Part shown: positions 46,558-56,220 of the stretch, in pieces
Layout of the letters: each line of letters starts with the position of its first letter
Position numbering within the stretch: the first letter of the stretch is position 1
DNA from: Micromonospora sp. WMMD882
GTDB taxonomy: Bacteria; Actinomycetota; Actinomycetes; Mycobacteriales; Micromonosporaceae
Assembly: GCF_027497255.1 (NCBI RefSeq)
Contig: NZ_CP114903.1
Span: 62,001-126,000 of the forward strand
DNA length: 64,000 nt
Direction of reading: 5' to 3'
Translations under genes and position numbers: made by a program
Notes under the pieces: generated by a model
The model's database searches: none
Seen by the model: the letters and a program-made list of their open reading frames with translations, nothing else
Told to the model about the DNA's origin: nothing

Positions 46558-48207
46558 TCAGCCCTCGGCGGCGATCTCCTCGACCAACTGGACCAGGGTA
46601 CGGACCGGGACGCCGGTGCCGCCCTTCGTCCAGTAGCCGGTCGCCTCGCCCGAGTGGTAGCTCGGCCCGGCGATGTCGATGTGCGCCCAGGCGACCTCGT
46701 CGGTGACGAACTCGCGCAGGAAGACGCCCCCCTGGAGCATGTGCCCGGCCCGGTCCATCCCGGCGTTGACCTGCGAGATGTCGGCCACCTCGGAGTCCAT
46801 GCCCTTGCGCACGTCGTCCGGCAGCGGCATCGGCCAGGCCGGCTCGCCGACCGCGTCACCGACGGCCCGGACCCGCTCGCACAGCTCCGGCGTGCCCATC
46901 ACCCCGGCGACCCGCTTGCCCAGGGAGACCACCTGACCGCCGGTCAGGGTGGAGGTCTCCAGCAGGTAGTCGCAGCCGTCCGCGCAGGCCCGGGCGATCG
47001 CGTCGGCCAGGATCATCCGGCCCTCGGCGTCGGTGTTCAGCACCTCGACCCGCTTGCCGTCGAACATGGTGATCACGTCACCCGGCCGGTACGACGTGCC
47101 CGACGGCATGTTCTCCGCCATCGGCAGGTACGCGCTCACCGCCACCGCGGGCTTGAGCGCCGCGACGGCCAGCATGGCCGCGCCGACCGCCGCCGCGCCG
47201 GCCATGTCCGACTTCATCTCCCACATGCCCTGGGCCGGCTTGATCGAGATGCCGCCGGTGTCGAACGTGATGCCCTTGCCGACCAGCGCCACCCGCTTGC
47301 CGTTCGCCCCGCCCTCGGGCGTGTAGCTGAGCTTCACCAGGCGCGGCGGGGCCTCCGAGCCCTGCCCGACGGCCATGATGCCGCCGTACCCGCCGGCGAC
47401 CAGGGCGGCCTCGTCGAGCACCTCGACGGTCAGGCCGGCCCGCCGCGCCGCGTCGGCCACCGCGTCGGCGAAGACCGGCGGGCGCTGCTCGTTCGGCGCG
47501 GTGTTCACCCAGTCCCGGGTGAGCCGGACCGCGCCGGCCACCACCTGCGCCCGGGTGACCTCCGCCTGCGCGGCGGCGTCGGCGGCGTCCGGCACGGCCA
47601 GCAGCACCTCCGCCACCGGCTCCCGTCGGGCCGGCTGCGGCCGGGTCTTGTAACCGGCGAAGCGGTACCCGCCGAGCAGCGCGCCCTCGGCGACCGCGCG
47701 CAACGCGGCCGGGGCGTCCGCGTCGTCGGGCAGCGGCAGGCTCAGCGCGACCCGCCGGGCCCCGGCCAGGGCCCGCACGACCGCGCCGGCCGCCCGGCGC
47801 AGCACCTCCGGCGCGGGCGCGGCCCCGGTCGGCTCGGGACCGAGCCCGACCGCGACGACGAGCGGCGCCGTGATCGTGCCCAGCGTGGCGAGCTTGATCA
47901 CCTCACCGGCGCCGCCCGTCGCGCCGAGCAACGCGAGCGTCTCGGTCAGCTTGCCGTCGAACGCGGCGGCGATGCTCTCCGCGCCGCTGCCGAGGAGCAG
48001 GGCACCGGCGATGCTCTCCGCGCCGCTGCCGAGGAGCAGGGCACCGGCGATGCTCTCCGCGCCGCTGCCGGGCAGCAGGGCGCCGGCGCGACCGCTGGTG
48101 GCGTCCTGCTCTCCGGTCTGGCTGTGCACGCCGATCACGATGGCGTCGACGGCAAGCTCGGCGGGGTCGGTGTCGACCAGGCTCAGGGTGGTGCTGGGCG
48201 ATGTCAC
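46558..48207 (-). CDS. pepA: Leucyl aminopeptidase (family M17)
   Basis: A 549-residue cytosolic aminopeptidase with a dinuclear metal site. The C-terminal catalytic domain contains VGKGITFDTGG (lysine and aspartate ligands), MKSDMAGAAAV and the family signature NTDAEGRMILADA, then TGGQVVSLG. The N-terminal regulatory domain carries a threefold 13-residue repeat, ALLLGSGAESIAG-like, encoded by 47969-48085. That insert lengthens it over typical ~500-residue enzymes. GTG 48207 has GGAG upstream. M. tuberculosis pepB holds the equivalent position near dlaT (recalled). Confidence 0.95.
   Translation of the reverse strand: MTSPSTTLSLVDTDPAELAVDAIVIGVHSQTGEQDATSGRAGALLPGSGAESIAGALLLGSGAESIAGALLLGSGAESIAAAFDGKLTETLALLGATGGAGEVIKLATLGTITAPLVVAVGLGPEPTGAAPAPEVLRRAAGAVVRALAGARRVALSLPLPDDADAPAALRAVAEGALLGGYRFAGYKTRPQPARREPVAEVLLAVPDAADAAAQAEVTRAQVVAGAVRLTRDWVNTAPNEQRPPVFADAVADAARRAGLTVEVLDEAALVAGGYGGIMAVGQGSEAPPRLVKLSYTPEGGANGKRVALVGKGITFDTGGISIKPAQGMWEMKSDMAGAAAVGAAMLAVAALKPAVAVSAYLPMAENMPSGTSYRPGDVITMFDGKRVEVLNTDAEGRMILADAIARACADGCDYLLETSTLTGGQVVSLGKRVAGVMGTPELCERVRAVGDAVGEPAWPMPLPDDVRKGMDSEVADISQVNAGMDRAGHMLQGGVFLREFVTDEVAWAHIDIAGPSYHSGEATGYWTKGGTGVPVRTLVQLVEEIAAEG
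47969..48085 (-). repeat. Three 39-bp in-frame tandem repeats in pepA
   Basis: The unit (starting GCGATGCTCTCCGCGCCGC on the plus strand) occupies 47969-48007, 48008-48046 and 48047-48085. The first two are identical and the third has a few changes. Being 13 codons long, they keep the reading frame. Confidence 0.95.
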
Positions 48208-48366
48208 TGAAGCAACTCCGGGCGGGCCGGGCCGGTCGCTGGTGGCGTACCGGCGGTGCGGGTCCCCGGTGGTGGACTGCCACCGGGAGCAGGGCGGTCC
48301 CGCCGGTTGATCTGGCGGGTCCCGCCGATGCTAACCAGCAGTTCGATTCCCGGTAAGTTGCCACCC

Positions 48367-49497
48367 ATGACCGACGTGACCTCCGACGCGACCGCGACCC
48401 GGCCGCGCCGTTCCCCGCTGCACGCGCGGCACACCGCGCTGGGCGCGAAGTTCGCCCCCTTCGGGGGCTGGGAGATGCCCCTGGAGTACGCCGGGGGCGG
48501 CGTGCTCCGGGAGCACGCCGCCGTCCGCGAGGCGGTCGGCGTGTTCGACGTCTCCCACCTCGGCAAGGCCCGGGTGACCGGCCCCGGCGCGGCCGACCTC
48601 GTCGACGCCTGCCTCAGCAACGACCTGCGCCGGATCGGTCCCGGCCGGGCGCAGTACACGCTCTGCTGCGACGACGCCACCGGCGGCGTCGTCGACGACG
48701 TCATCGCCTACCTGCACGACGACCGGCACGTCTTCCTGGTGCCGAACGCGGCGAACACCGCCGAGGTGGTCCGCCGGCTGCGCGCCGCCGCGCCGGAGTC
48801 GGTCACCGTCACCGACGAGCACGAGGCGTACGCGGTGCTGGCCGTGCAGGGGCCCCGCTCGGCGGCGCTGCTCGACGCCCTCGGCCTGCCCACCGACCAC
48901 GACTACATGAGCTTCTCCACCGCCACCCTCGACGGCGTCGAGCTGACCGTCTGTCGGACCGGCTACACCGGCGAGCTGGGCTACGAGCTGGTCGTTCCGG
49001 CGGCCGACGCGGTCGCCGTCTGGGACGCGCTGCACGCCGCCGGGGCGCCGTTCGACCTGCGCGCCTGCGGCCTGGCCGCCCGGGACACGCTGCGCACCGA
49101 GATGGGGTACGCGCTGCACGGGCAGGACCTCACCCCGGAGATCACGCCGGTGCAGGCCCGGGTCGGCTGGGCGGTCGGCTGGGACAAGCCGGCCTTCTGG
49201 GGCCGGGACGCGCTGCGCGCCGAGAAGGCCGCCGGACCCCGCCGTACGCTGCGCGGGCTGGTCGCCGTCGACCGGGCCATCCCGCGCCCCGGGATGACCG
49301 TGCACGTCGGGGACACCGTGGTCGGCACGGTCACCAGCGGCACCTTCTCGCCCACCCGCCGGCAGGGCATCGCCCTCGCCCTGCTCGACACGGCCGCCGA
49401 CCTGGCCGACGGCGACTCCGTCGAGATCGACGTGCGGGGTCGGCGGGCCCGGATGACCGTGACCCGCCCGCCGTTCGTCCAGCCGTCCGTGCGCTGA
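48367..49497 (+). CDS. gcvT: Aminomethyltransferase (glycine cleavage T-protein)
   Basis: GcvT transfers the methylene group of the aminomethyl-lipoyl H-protein to tetrahydrofolate and releases ammonia. The 376 residues show [46 protein letters not shown] and the C-terminal barrel ([21 protein letters not shown]). It is the normal length. ATG 48367 is 7 nt after TAAGTT (48354-48359), so a leaderless transcript is likely. The genes for the P and H proteins are not here. Lipoate made by LipA/LipB is needed by its partner, the H protein. Confidence 0.96.
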   Translation: MTDVTSDATATRPRRSPLHARHTALGAKFAPFGGWEMPLEYAGGGVLREHAAVREAVGVFDVSHLGKARVTGPGAADLVDACLSNDLRRIGPGRAQYTLCCDDATGGVVDDVIAYLHDDRHVFLVPNAANTAEVVRRLRAAAPESVTVTDEHEAYAVLAVQGPRSAALLDALGLPTDHDYMSFSTATLDGVELTVCRTGYTGELGYELVVPAADAVAVWDALHAAGAPFDLRACGLAARDTLRTEMGYALHGQDLTPEITPVQARVGWAVGWDKPAFWGRDALRAEKAAGPRRTLRGLVAVDRAIPRPGMTVHVGDTVVGTVTSGTFSPTRRQGIALALLDTAADLADGDSVEIDVRGRRARMTVTRPPFVQPSVR

Positions 49498-49515
49498 CCC
49501 GCCCGCGCCCCCGGC

Positions 49516-50832
49516 TCAGCTCGTGGGGGAGTCGCCCCCGGCTCGGCTCGTGGGGGAGTCGCCGGCGTCCAGGACGGCCTGGGTCCAGCCGCCCTCCAGG
49601 ACGCCACCGGGCCCGAGCAGGGCCCAGTCGACCACGTCGGCGGCGGCCACCTCGACCGGGGCGCCGATCCGGACCCCGGGGTCGGTGGTCGCGTCGGTGG
49701 AGCTGGCGCCGGTGATCAGCTCGGCGGCCTCCCAGGACGTCACCGCCGCCCACACGTACTCCGGGCCCTCGTCGCCGGGCAGGCCGTACTTGACCACGAG
49801 CTGGCTGTCGGCGGGCAGCGCGTCGGCCAGGAACCGGGCGCGCACGTCCGGCAGCGTGGCCCGCGCCGTGGCGACCGCCCGGGACATCGCGTCGCCGCGC
49901 CGGGCGTACCGCGCGTCCGGCGCGATGCCGGAGAAGAGCTGACCGCAGGCCGCGGCGAAGTAGCGCCCGGGCGGCCCGGGGTGCCCGGCCGGCGGGTGCA
50001 GGCCGAGGAACGAGTCGGCGTCCGGGTCGGTCGCCGGGTCCAGCTCCAGCCGCAGCAGCACCGGCGCGGTGGCCCCGTGCTGCTCCGGGTTGCCGTACGC
50101 CACCGCGATGTCGTGCCCGGTCACCGCGGTCAGCACCGGCAACTGGACGAACGCCGGCACCTCCTCGCCGGCCAGGCCGTCCGTCCAGTCGCGCAGCAGT
50201 CGGCGGGCGGCGCCGGTCAGCACCGCCCCCCACGCCCGGGCGAGATGGTCCGGCACGCCCTGGGTCTGCAACTCCAGCAGCCCGAACCGGCGCAGCCCCT
50301 TCGTGGTGAACCACAGCCCGTCGGCGTCCGACGAGTAGGGCACCACGATCCAGTCGACCAGGCGGACCCGGCCCTGGGCGTCCGGCAGCGAGCGCAGCGC
50401 CGTCGCCGGGTCGAGGAACTGTAACGCGAACACGTCGACCACGTCCCCGTCGACCGTCTCGGCGATCGCGGCGGCCACCGCCCGGGCCGCCCACTCGTGC
50501 GCCGGCGGCCAACCCGGCCGGTACTCGGCCCGGACCACCACCACGTGCGTCGCGGCGGCCAGCCGGTCGAGCTGCTCGCGGGTCGCGCCGAACGCGGTGA
50601 GCAGGTCCGGCGGCAGGGCGGGGAACTCGGCGATCGGCCGGGTGTCCACGCTCAGCAACGGGCTGTCGAGCATCTGCCGGGCCAGCCCGTGCACCGGCTC
50701 GGCGAGCCGGCCGGACAGGGCGGCCACCGCCGTCCGGGCGCCGACCTTCGGCAACCCCACCATCGGCACCAGGTACGTCGCGGTCAGTGTCTCCGGCACC
50801 GGTACGGGCAGGAAGTCGTCCGTGATGAGCAA
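49516..50832 (-). CDS. DUF2314-domain protein (438 aa)
   Basis: I recognise only the C-terminal DUF2314-like segment (SQLVVKYGLPGDEGPEYVWAAVTSWE to VVDWALLGPGG), a domain of unknown function. The rest (about residues 1-320) is an acidic mixed alpha/beta region with no known motif. The start is TTG 50832 with GGGGGACG about 9 nt upstream; this is uncertain because an out-of-frame ATG is close. The C-terminus ends in a 27-bp duplication (GGDSPTSRA, then GGDSPTS), in which the older stop has become an arginine codon. It is convergent with gcvT. Confidence 0.75.
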   Translation of the reverse strand: MLITDDFLPVPVPETLTATYLVPMVGLPKVGARTAVAALSGRLAEPVHGLARQMLDSPLLSVDTRPIAEFPALPPDLLTAFGATREQLDRLAAATHVVVVRAEYRPGWPPAHEWAARAVAAAIAETVDGDVVDVFALQFLDPATALRSLPDAQGRVRLVDWIVVPYSSDADGLWFTTKGLRRFGLLELQTQGVPDHLARAWGAVLTGAARRLLRDWTDGLAGEEVPAFVQLPVLTAVTGHDIAVAYGNPEQHGATAPVLLRLELDPATDPDADSFLGLHPPAGHPGPPGRYFAAACGQLFSGIAPDARYARRGDAMSRAVATARATLPDVRARFLADALPADSQLVVKYGLPGDEGPEYVWAAVTSWEAAELITGASSTDATTDPGVRIGAPVEVAAADVVDWALLGPGGVLEGGWTQAVLDAGDSPTSRAGGDSPTS

Positions 50833-50874
50833 AGTCGTCCCCCATCGCCGCGCCGGTGCAGTCCGGGGAGAACG

Positions 50875-51672
50875 CTACCCGCCGGACCGGGGCAGGCTCC
50901 CTCCGGACAGCACGAGTCCCACGTACACCAGGGTGGTGGTCACCTCGACGACCGCGCCGAGCACGTCGCCGGTGACGCCGCCCAGCCGGCGTACCAGGTG
51001 GCGCAGGAGCAGCAGCACGACGGCGAGCGCGGCGAGCACGGCCAGTGGCCCCTGCCACGGGCGGCCCGGCACGGCCGCGACCGCCGGCAGCGCGACGGCG
51101 ACCACGCCGGCCAGCGCCGCGACCGGCCCGACGGTGCCGGCGACCAACGCGCCCAGCCCGTCCGGGCGGGCCGCCGGCACCCCCCGCCGGCAGGCCACGG
51201 TCACCCCCAGCCGGCCGGCGGCGGTGGCGGTGACCACGGCGGCGAACGCCGCCGGCCCCGGCCGGGTCGCCAGCTCCGCGAGCGTCGCGGTCTGGAGCAG
51301 CAGGACCAGCGCCAGCGCGACCACCCCGAACGGCCCCACGTCCGGTTTCTTCATGATCTCCAGCGCGGCTGGCCCCCGCCGGTACGAGCCGAGGGCGTCC
51401 ACGGTGTCGGCGAGCCCGTCCAGGTGCAGGCCCCGGGTGACCAGCGCGCCGCAGGCGATCGTCAGCCCGGCGGCGACCAGCGGCGGCGTGACCTGGGCCA
51501 GGCCCAGCAGCACCCCGCCCAGGGCCACCCCGAGCGCCAACCCGACCAGCGGCGCGAGGGTCATCGCCGTGCCGGCGACGGCCCGGTCGATCCGGCCGGT
51601 GGGCAGCGGCAGCGTGGTGAACGTGGTCACCGCCAGGCGCAGCCCCGCGCCGAGCCGGGACTCAGCCGGCAT
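50875..51672 (-). CDS. cobS: Adenosylcobinamide-GDP ribazoletransferase
   Basis: CobS joins GDP-activated adenosylcobinamide to alpha-ribazole, the last step of the nucleotide loop of cobalamin. It is an integral membrane enzyme. The 265 residues have about six hydrophobic helices and family motifs: GLHLDGLADTVDALG with the acidic cluster, and KKPDVGPFGVVALAL. The ATG at 51672 overlaps the cobUT stop by 11 bp, so the two are co-translated. Confidence 0.93.
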   Translation of the reverse strand: MPAESRLGAGLRLAVTTFTTLPLPTGRIDRAVAGTAMTLAPLVGLALGVALGGVLLGLAQVTPPLVAAGLTIACGALVTRGLHLDGLADTVDALGSYRRGPAALEIMKKPDVGPFGVVALALVLLLQTATLAELATRPGPAAFAAVVTATAAGRLGVTVACRRGVPAARPDGLGALVAGTVGPVAALAGVVAVALPAVAAVPGRPWQGPLAVLAALAVVLLLLRHLVRRLGGVTGDVLGAVVEVTTTLVYVGLVLSGGSLPRSGG

Positions 51673-53794
51673 GCCACCCGGCGACGCCCGGTCGGCTCGG
51701 CTGCCCGCCGTTGGTGGTGGGGCCCGGCCCGGCCGGCTCCGGCTCGGCGAAGTCCGGCTCCGCGTCCTCGGGCCCGCCGGGGCGGCCCGCGTCGTCGTGC
51801 CGGTCGTCGCCGTCGCGGCCGTCGCCGTCGCGGTCGTCGCCGTCGTGGTGGCCGCCGTCGCCGTCGTGGCCGCCGTCGTCGTGGTGGCCGTCCGGGCGTA
51901 CGCCGTCGCCCCGGGGCGGCAGGGTGGCGGCCAACGTCAGCAGCGACCGCAGCAGGGGGAGCGCGGCCAGCGCGTTCGCCCCCTCACCGAGATCGAGGCG
52001 GAGGTCCGTCAGCGGGCTCAGACCCAGCACGTCGGCGGCCAACCGGACGGCCGGGTGACCGCCATGGTCGGGCAGCAGGCACCAGTGCCGGGCCTGACCG
52101 GCCAGATCCCGGCTGACCAGGCCGGCGGCGACCCCCACCGGCCCGTCCAGCAGCACCGGGATCCGGCGGGCGGTCGCGCCGAGCAGGATGCCGGTGGCCA
52201 CCGTCAGGTCACCGCCGCCGAACTCGGCCAGCACCGCCTTCGCGTCCCGGGACGAACCCCGGGCGCGGTGCAGCGCGTCCCGCACCGCCGCGCAGCGGAT
52301 CATCCACGCGGTGTCGTCGATCGCGCCGTCCACGACCACCCGGGCCAGCACGGCGGGCGGCTCCGCGCCGGCCGTCGCGGCCAGCACCGCCGCGGCGGCG
52401 GCCTCGGTGCCCGCCCCGCACGCGGCCAGCACCAGCAGGCGTACGCCGGTCTCGGCGGCCTCCTCGGCGAGCCGCCAGCCGTAGCGCAGCGCCGACTCCA
52501 CCTGCTCGGCGGTCAGCGCCGGCCCGGCCTCGATCGGCGCGGCCGTCGGGGCGTCCACCACCTGGAGGGTCGCGCCGCTCTCGGCGGCGAGCCGGGCCAG
52601 CACCCCGATCCCGGCCCGGGCCTGCGCGGCCCGCCGGGCCGACTCACCCGGGGCGGAACCGGCGGACGCCCCGCCCTCGTGGTCACCGTGCAGCAGCAGG
52701 ACCCGCACCGCGCCCCAGGGCCGCGGCGTCGGGGTGCCCTGGGTGGCGCCGGCGAAGCCCACCGCGCGTTCCAGCACGCCGAGCCCCGCCCCGGGCATGT
52801 CCAGCGTGGCCAGGCGCTCCACCGCCTGCTGGCCGGCGTACTCGTCGGGCATGGGCAGCTCCATGCCGCTCTGGATGACCAGGCCGGTGGCGACCACCGG
52901 CAGCGCCATGGTCGGCGCGGCCCACGCCGTCGACGGCTGCGGGGCCGGCGGGGCGGTCGGCGTCAGCACGTCCGGCAGGGCCGTCTCGGGCGTGGCGGCG
53001 GCCCATGGCGGCGGGGTCCCGGCGCTCGGGGTGGCCAACGGCGTGACCGACCCGGCCGCGCTGGCCGACTGGTCCGGATCGGCCGGGGCGGCCGGCGCGT
53101 CGGCGTCGGCCGGGGTGACGAGCGGGTCCGCGCCGGCCGGGCCGGGTTGGGCGGGCACGCCGGCCGGCCGGGCCGCCCCGGCCGGCGGAGTCTCGGCGGC
53201 CGGGACGACGCCCGGCGTGGCCGGCAGGGAGGTGGCCGGTAGGGGCGCGCCGGGCTTCAGCCAGCAGGGTTGGCCCGCCACCACCAGCGCGACCGCGTCA
53301 CAGGCGTCGGCGACCGCCCGGTTGGCCGCGCCCAACGCGTCGGTGAAGGCCCGGCCCAGCGGGGTGGTCGGCACCAGCGACAGCCCCACCTCCGGGCTCA
53401 CCAGCACCACCCGGGCCGCGCAGTCCCGCACCGCGGCGGCCAGCTCGGCGATGGTGGCGGTGTCGTCTGCCGGCTGGTGCGCCGGATCGAGCAGCACCGT
53501 CACCCAGCCGCCCAGATCGTCCACCAGCAGCGTCTCGTGCGGCTGCGCCGAGGCGATCACGTCGGCCAGCCGGCGCGGCTCGTCGGTGGTCTCCTCGACC
53601 GTCCAGGTCTCCGGGCGGCGGTTCCGGTGCGCCTCGATCCGGGCCGCCCACTCGGCGTCGCCCGGCTCCGCGCCCGGCGCCGTCGCCAGGTAACGGACCG
53701 TGGCCGCCTCGGCCACCAGGGATTCGGCGAACTCGGACTTACCGGACCGGATACCGCCGAGCACCAGGACCGTGTTCCACCCGTCTACGGACAT
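51662..53794 (-). CDS. cobUT: CobU-CobT fusion with His/Asp-rich tail
   Basis: A 710-residue bifunctional cobalamin enzyme. Residues 1 to about 185 are adenosylcobinamide kinase/guanylyltransferase (P-loop GGIRSGKSEFAES; LLVDDLGGWVTVLL). After a ~100-residue Ala/Pro linker, residues ~290-660 are nicotinate-nucleotide:dimethylbenzimidazole phosphoribosyltransferase (LLHGDHEGG, LLVLAACGAGTEA, VVDGAIDDTAW, LDLGEGANALAALPLL). Beyond that is a disordered tail GHHDDGGHDGDGGHHDGDDR-like, very rich in His, Asp and Gly, which could bind cobalt or other metal (inference). ATG 53794 follows TAAGGT (53806-53801) by 6 nt, so it is leaderless. Confidence 0.92.
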   Translation of the reverse strand: MSVDGWNTVLVLGGIRSGKSEFAESLVAEAATVRYLATAPGAEPGDAEWAARIEAHRNRRPETWTVEETTDEPRRLADVIASAQPHETLLVDDLGGWVTVLLDPAHQPADDTATIAELAAAVRDCAARVVLVSPEVGLSLVPTTPLGRAFTDALGAANRAVADACDAVALVVAGQPCWLKPGAPLPATSLPATPGVVPAAETPPAGAARPAGVPAQPGPAGADPLVTPADADAPAAPADPDQSASAAGSVTPLATPSAGTPPPWAAATPETALPDVLTPTAPPAPQPSTAWAAPTMALPVVATGLVIQSGMELPMPDEYAGQQAVERLATLDMPGAGLGVLERAVGFAGATQGTPTPRPWGAVRVLLLHGDHEGGASAGSAPGESARRAAQARAGIGVLARLAAESGATLQVVDAPTAAPIEAGPALTAEQVESALRYGWRLAEEAAETGVRLLVLAACGAGTEAAAAAVLAATAGAEPPAVLARVVVDGAIDDTAWMIRCAAVRDALHRARGSSRDAKAVLAEFGGGDLTVATGILLGATARRIPVLLDGPVGVAAGLVSRDLAGQARHWCLLPDHGGHPAVRLAADVLGLSPLTDLRLDLGEGANALAALPLLRSLLTLAATLPPRGDGVRPDGHHDDGGHDGDGGHHDGDDRDGDGRDGDDRHDDAGRPGGPEDAEPDFAEPEPAGPGPTTNGGQPSRPGVAGWHAG

Positions 53795-53856
53795 GCCCGT
53801 ACCTTAGGCCACCGGCCGGATCGCGGTGGCCGCCGCCGGGTGGGGCCGGCGTCGCC

Positions 53857-55749
53857 TCACCGGCCCGGGTAGAGGGCGGCGACGTCCGCGGCGTACCGGT
53901 CGAGCACCGCCTCGCGCCGGACCTTCAGGGTGGGGGTGAGCTCCCCGGCGGCCTCGGTCAGCTCCCGGGGCAGCACCCGGAAGGTCTTCACCGCCTCCGC
54001 CCGGGAGACCGACCGGTTGGCCCGGTCCACCGCGGTCTGGAGCTCGGCGCGCAGCTCCGGGTCGTCCCGCAGGCCCGCCACCGGGACGTCCGGCCGCCGA
54101 CGCCGGGCCAGCCAGCCCCCGCAGGCCTGCGGGTCGACGGCGACCAGCGCGGCCACGTACGGGCGACCGTCACCGACCAGGACCACCTGGCTGACCAGCG
54201 GATGGGCCCGGATGCTGTCCTCGATCGGCGCGGGGGCGACGTTCTTGCCCGACGCGGTGACGATGATGTCCTTCTTCCGGCCGGTGATCCGCAGGTAGCC
54301 GTCGGAGTCGAGACCGCCCAGGTCGCCGGTGCGCAGCCAACCGTCCGGGGTGAACGTGGCCCGGGTCGCCGCCGGATCGTTCCAGTACCCGCGGAACACC
54401 ATCGGGCCGCGCGCCAGGACCTCCCCGTCGGCCGCGACCGCGAGCCGCACGCCGGGCAGCGGCCGGCCCACCGTGCCGATCCGCATCGCCGACGGAAGGT
54501 TGACCGCCAGCGCCGGTGACGTCTCGGTCAGCCCGTAACCCTCCAGCACGGTGACGCCGACGCCCCGGAAGAAGTGCGTCGACTCCACGCCCAGCGGCGC
54601 GCCGCCGACGATGGCCAGCCGGCACCGGCCGCCGAGGGCCGCCCGCAGCCGTCGGTAGACGGCCACGTCGCACAGCAGATGGGCCAGGCGCAGCGCCCGC
54701 CCCGGCCCGGCCGCGCGGTCCAGGGCCCGGCTGTACCGGACCGCGACCCGCTCGGCGAGCCCGAACAGCCGCTCCTGTCGGCGTTCGGCGGCCTGCCGTC
54801 GGGCCCGGTCGTGCAGCTTCTCGAAGACCCTCGGCACCGCCAGGACGAAGGTGGGCCGGTGCCGCCGGAGCTGGTCCAGCACCCTCGTCGGGTCGGAGCT
54901 GTGCGTCATCGTGGCGCGGACCTGCACCATGCCCACCTGGACGAGCCGGGCGAACGCGTGCGCCAGCGGAAGGAACAGGACGGTGGACGCGCCGGGCCGG
55001 AACAGCTCCGGCAGCACGGCGACGGCGTTGCCGACGTCCAGCAGGAGATTGCGGTGGGACAGCGCGCAGCCCTTCGGTCGTCCAGTGGTGCCGCTGGTGT
55101 AGACGATCGTGGCCAGGTCGTCGCCGCCGACCGCGCGTCGCCGGGCCGCCACCGCGTCCGGGTCGACGCCGCCACCCCGCTCCACCAGCCTGACCAGGTC
55201 GCCGGCGTCGATCTGCCAGGCGTGCCGCAGCGCCGGCAGGTCGTCCCGCAGGCCGGCGAGCGTCGCGGCGTGCCCGGCCGTCTCCACCACGCACGCCACC
55301 GCCTGCGAGTCGGCGAGGATCCAGGCCGTCTGCTCCGGGCTGGACGTGTCGTAGAGCGGCACGGTCACCGCGCCGACCGCCCAGAGGGCGTAGTCGACGA
55401 GCGTCCACTCGTACCGGGTCCGGCTCATCAGGCCGACCCGGTCGCCGGCCGCCACGCCCGCCGCCACCAGGCCCCGGGCCAACGCGACCACCTCGTCCCG
55501 GAACTGCCGGCAGGTCACCGGCACGTCCCCGCCGGCCGCGTCCGGCGCGGCGGCCCGGGCGCTGGTCGTCCCGGCTCCGGGCGGCCCGGCCGTCGTGGCG
55601 CCCCCGGCCCCGGGCGGCCAGGCCCGCAGGTCCGGGTCCGGACGGACGAACTGCACCGCGTCCGGCTCCTGGCGCGCGTTCTCCCACACCACGTCGGCCA
55701 GTCCCGTCGTACCGACGTCGGCGACCGCCGCCACCGCCACGTCCCGCAC
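53857..55749 (-). CDS. Long-chain fatty-acid CoA ligase (FadD-type)
   Basis: A 630-residue AMP-forming acyl-CoA synthetase. The AMP-binding signature YTSGTTGRPKGCALSH is near residue 215; VLEGYGLTETSPA and the hinge region YLRITGRKKDIIVTASGKNVAP lie in the C-terminal half. It activates fatty acids to acyl-CoA via acyl-adenylate, probably at the inner membrane surface. An insertion of about 25 Gly/Ala/Pro residues near position 45-75 interrupts the N-terminal region. GTG 55749 opens VRDVAVAAVADVG. Fatty-acid chain preference cannot be told from sequence. Confidence 0.9.
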   Translation of the reverse strand: MRDVAVAAVADVGTTGLADVVWENARQEPDAVQFVRPDPDLRAWPPGAGGATTAGPPGAGTTSARAAAPDAAGGDVPVTCRQFRDEVVALARGLVAAGVAAGDRVGLMSRTRYEWTLVDYALWAVGAVTVPLYDTSSPEQTAWILADSQAVACVVETAGHAATLAGLRDDLPALRHAWQIDAGDLVRLVERGGGVDPDAVAARRRAVGGDDLATIVYTSGTTGRPKGCALSHRNLLLDVGNAVAVLPELFRPGASTVLFLPLAHAFARLVQVGMVQVRATMTHSSDPTRVLDQLRRHRPTFVLAVPRVFEKLHDRARRQAAERRQERLFGLAERVAVRYSRALDRAAGPGRALRLAHLLCDVAVYRRLRAALGGRCRLAIVGGAPLGVESTHFFRGVGVTVLEGYGLTETSPALAVNLPSAMRIGTVGRPLPGVRLAVAADGEVLARGPMVFRGYWNDPAATRATFTPDGWLRTGDLGGLDSDGYLRITGRKKDIIVTASGKNVAPAPIEDSIRAHPLVSQVVLVGDGRPYVAALVAVDPQACGGWLARRRRPDVPVAGLRDDPELRAELQTAVDRANRSVSRAEAVKTFRVLPRELTEAAGELTPTLKVRREAVLDRYAADVAALYPGR

Positions 55750-56019
55750 CCGCCCACCCCCAGCACCGGTGAGACCCTCTCGCCGCCACCGACAGCGGAA
55801 GGGACCCTCTCGACGTGTCGGCCGCCCACCGTCCGGGCCGGCCTGCCCGATCGTCGCCGAGCGGCCCGCAGGCGCGCGGGCGAACCGGGGAAACGCCGCG
55901 CGGCCGGCCGCCGGCTGCTAGGGCCGGAGAGCAGGACGGGCCATCCTCGTTCGGGCGGGACGCCGCTAGGCTGGCAACGGTCGTCCCGGGCGGGACGCAG
56001 CGGCGAGGGGAGACACGGC

Positions 56020-56220
56020 ATGCCGTGGAGCTGGCGGTACGAGGGCGCGAACGGCGAGTCGGCGGAGGGGCCGGCCGAGACGTTCGGCAGCCAGGCGGAC
56101 GCCGAGTCCTGGATCGGTCAGCAGTGGCGGGAGCTCGCCTCCTCCGGGGTGGCCCTCGTCGAGCTCGTCGAGGACGACCGGGTCGAGTACCGGATGAGCC
56201 TGGCCCCCACGGCGGGGTGA
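56020..56220 (+). CDS. Small acidic actinobacterial protein (66 aa)
   Basis: The product MPWSWRYEGANGESAEGP... continues with QADAESWIGQQWRELASSGVALVELVEDDRVEYRMSL, an alpha/beta mini-domain that recurs in actinobacteria as far as I recall and has no assigned role. ATG 56020 follows GAGGGGAGA. A TAGGCT-like hexamer lies near 55967, giving an ordinary leader. Its stop overlaps the protease start as TGATG (56218-56222), so the two are translationally coupled and may work together. Confidence 0.78.
   Translation: MPWSWRYEGANGESAEGPAETFGSQADAESWIGQQWRELASSGVALVELVEDDRVEYRMSLAPTAG

Noticed and set aside
51662..53794. Cobalamin riboswitch before cobUT
   Set aside because: The promoter hexamer ends 6 nt before the ATG, so there is no leader that could hold a riboswitch.
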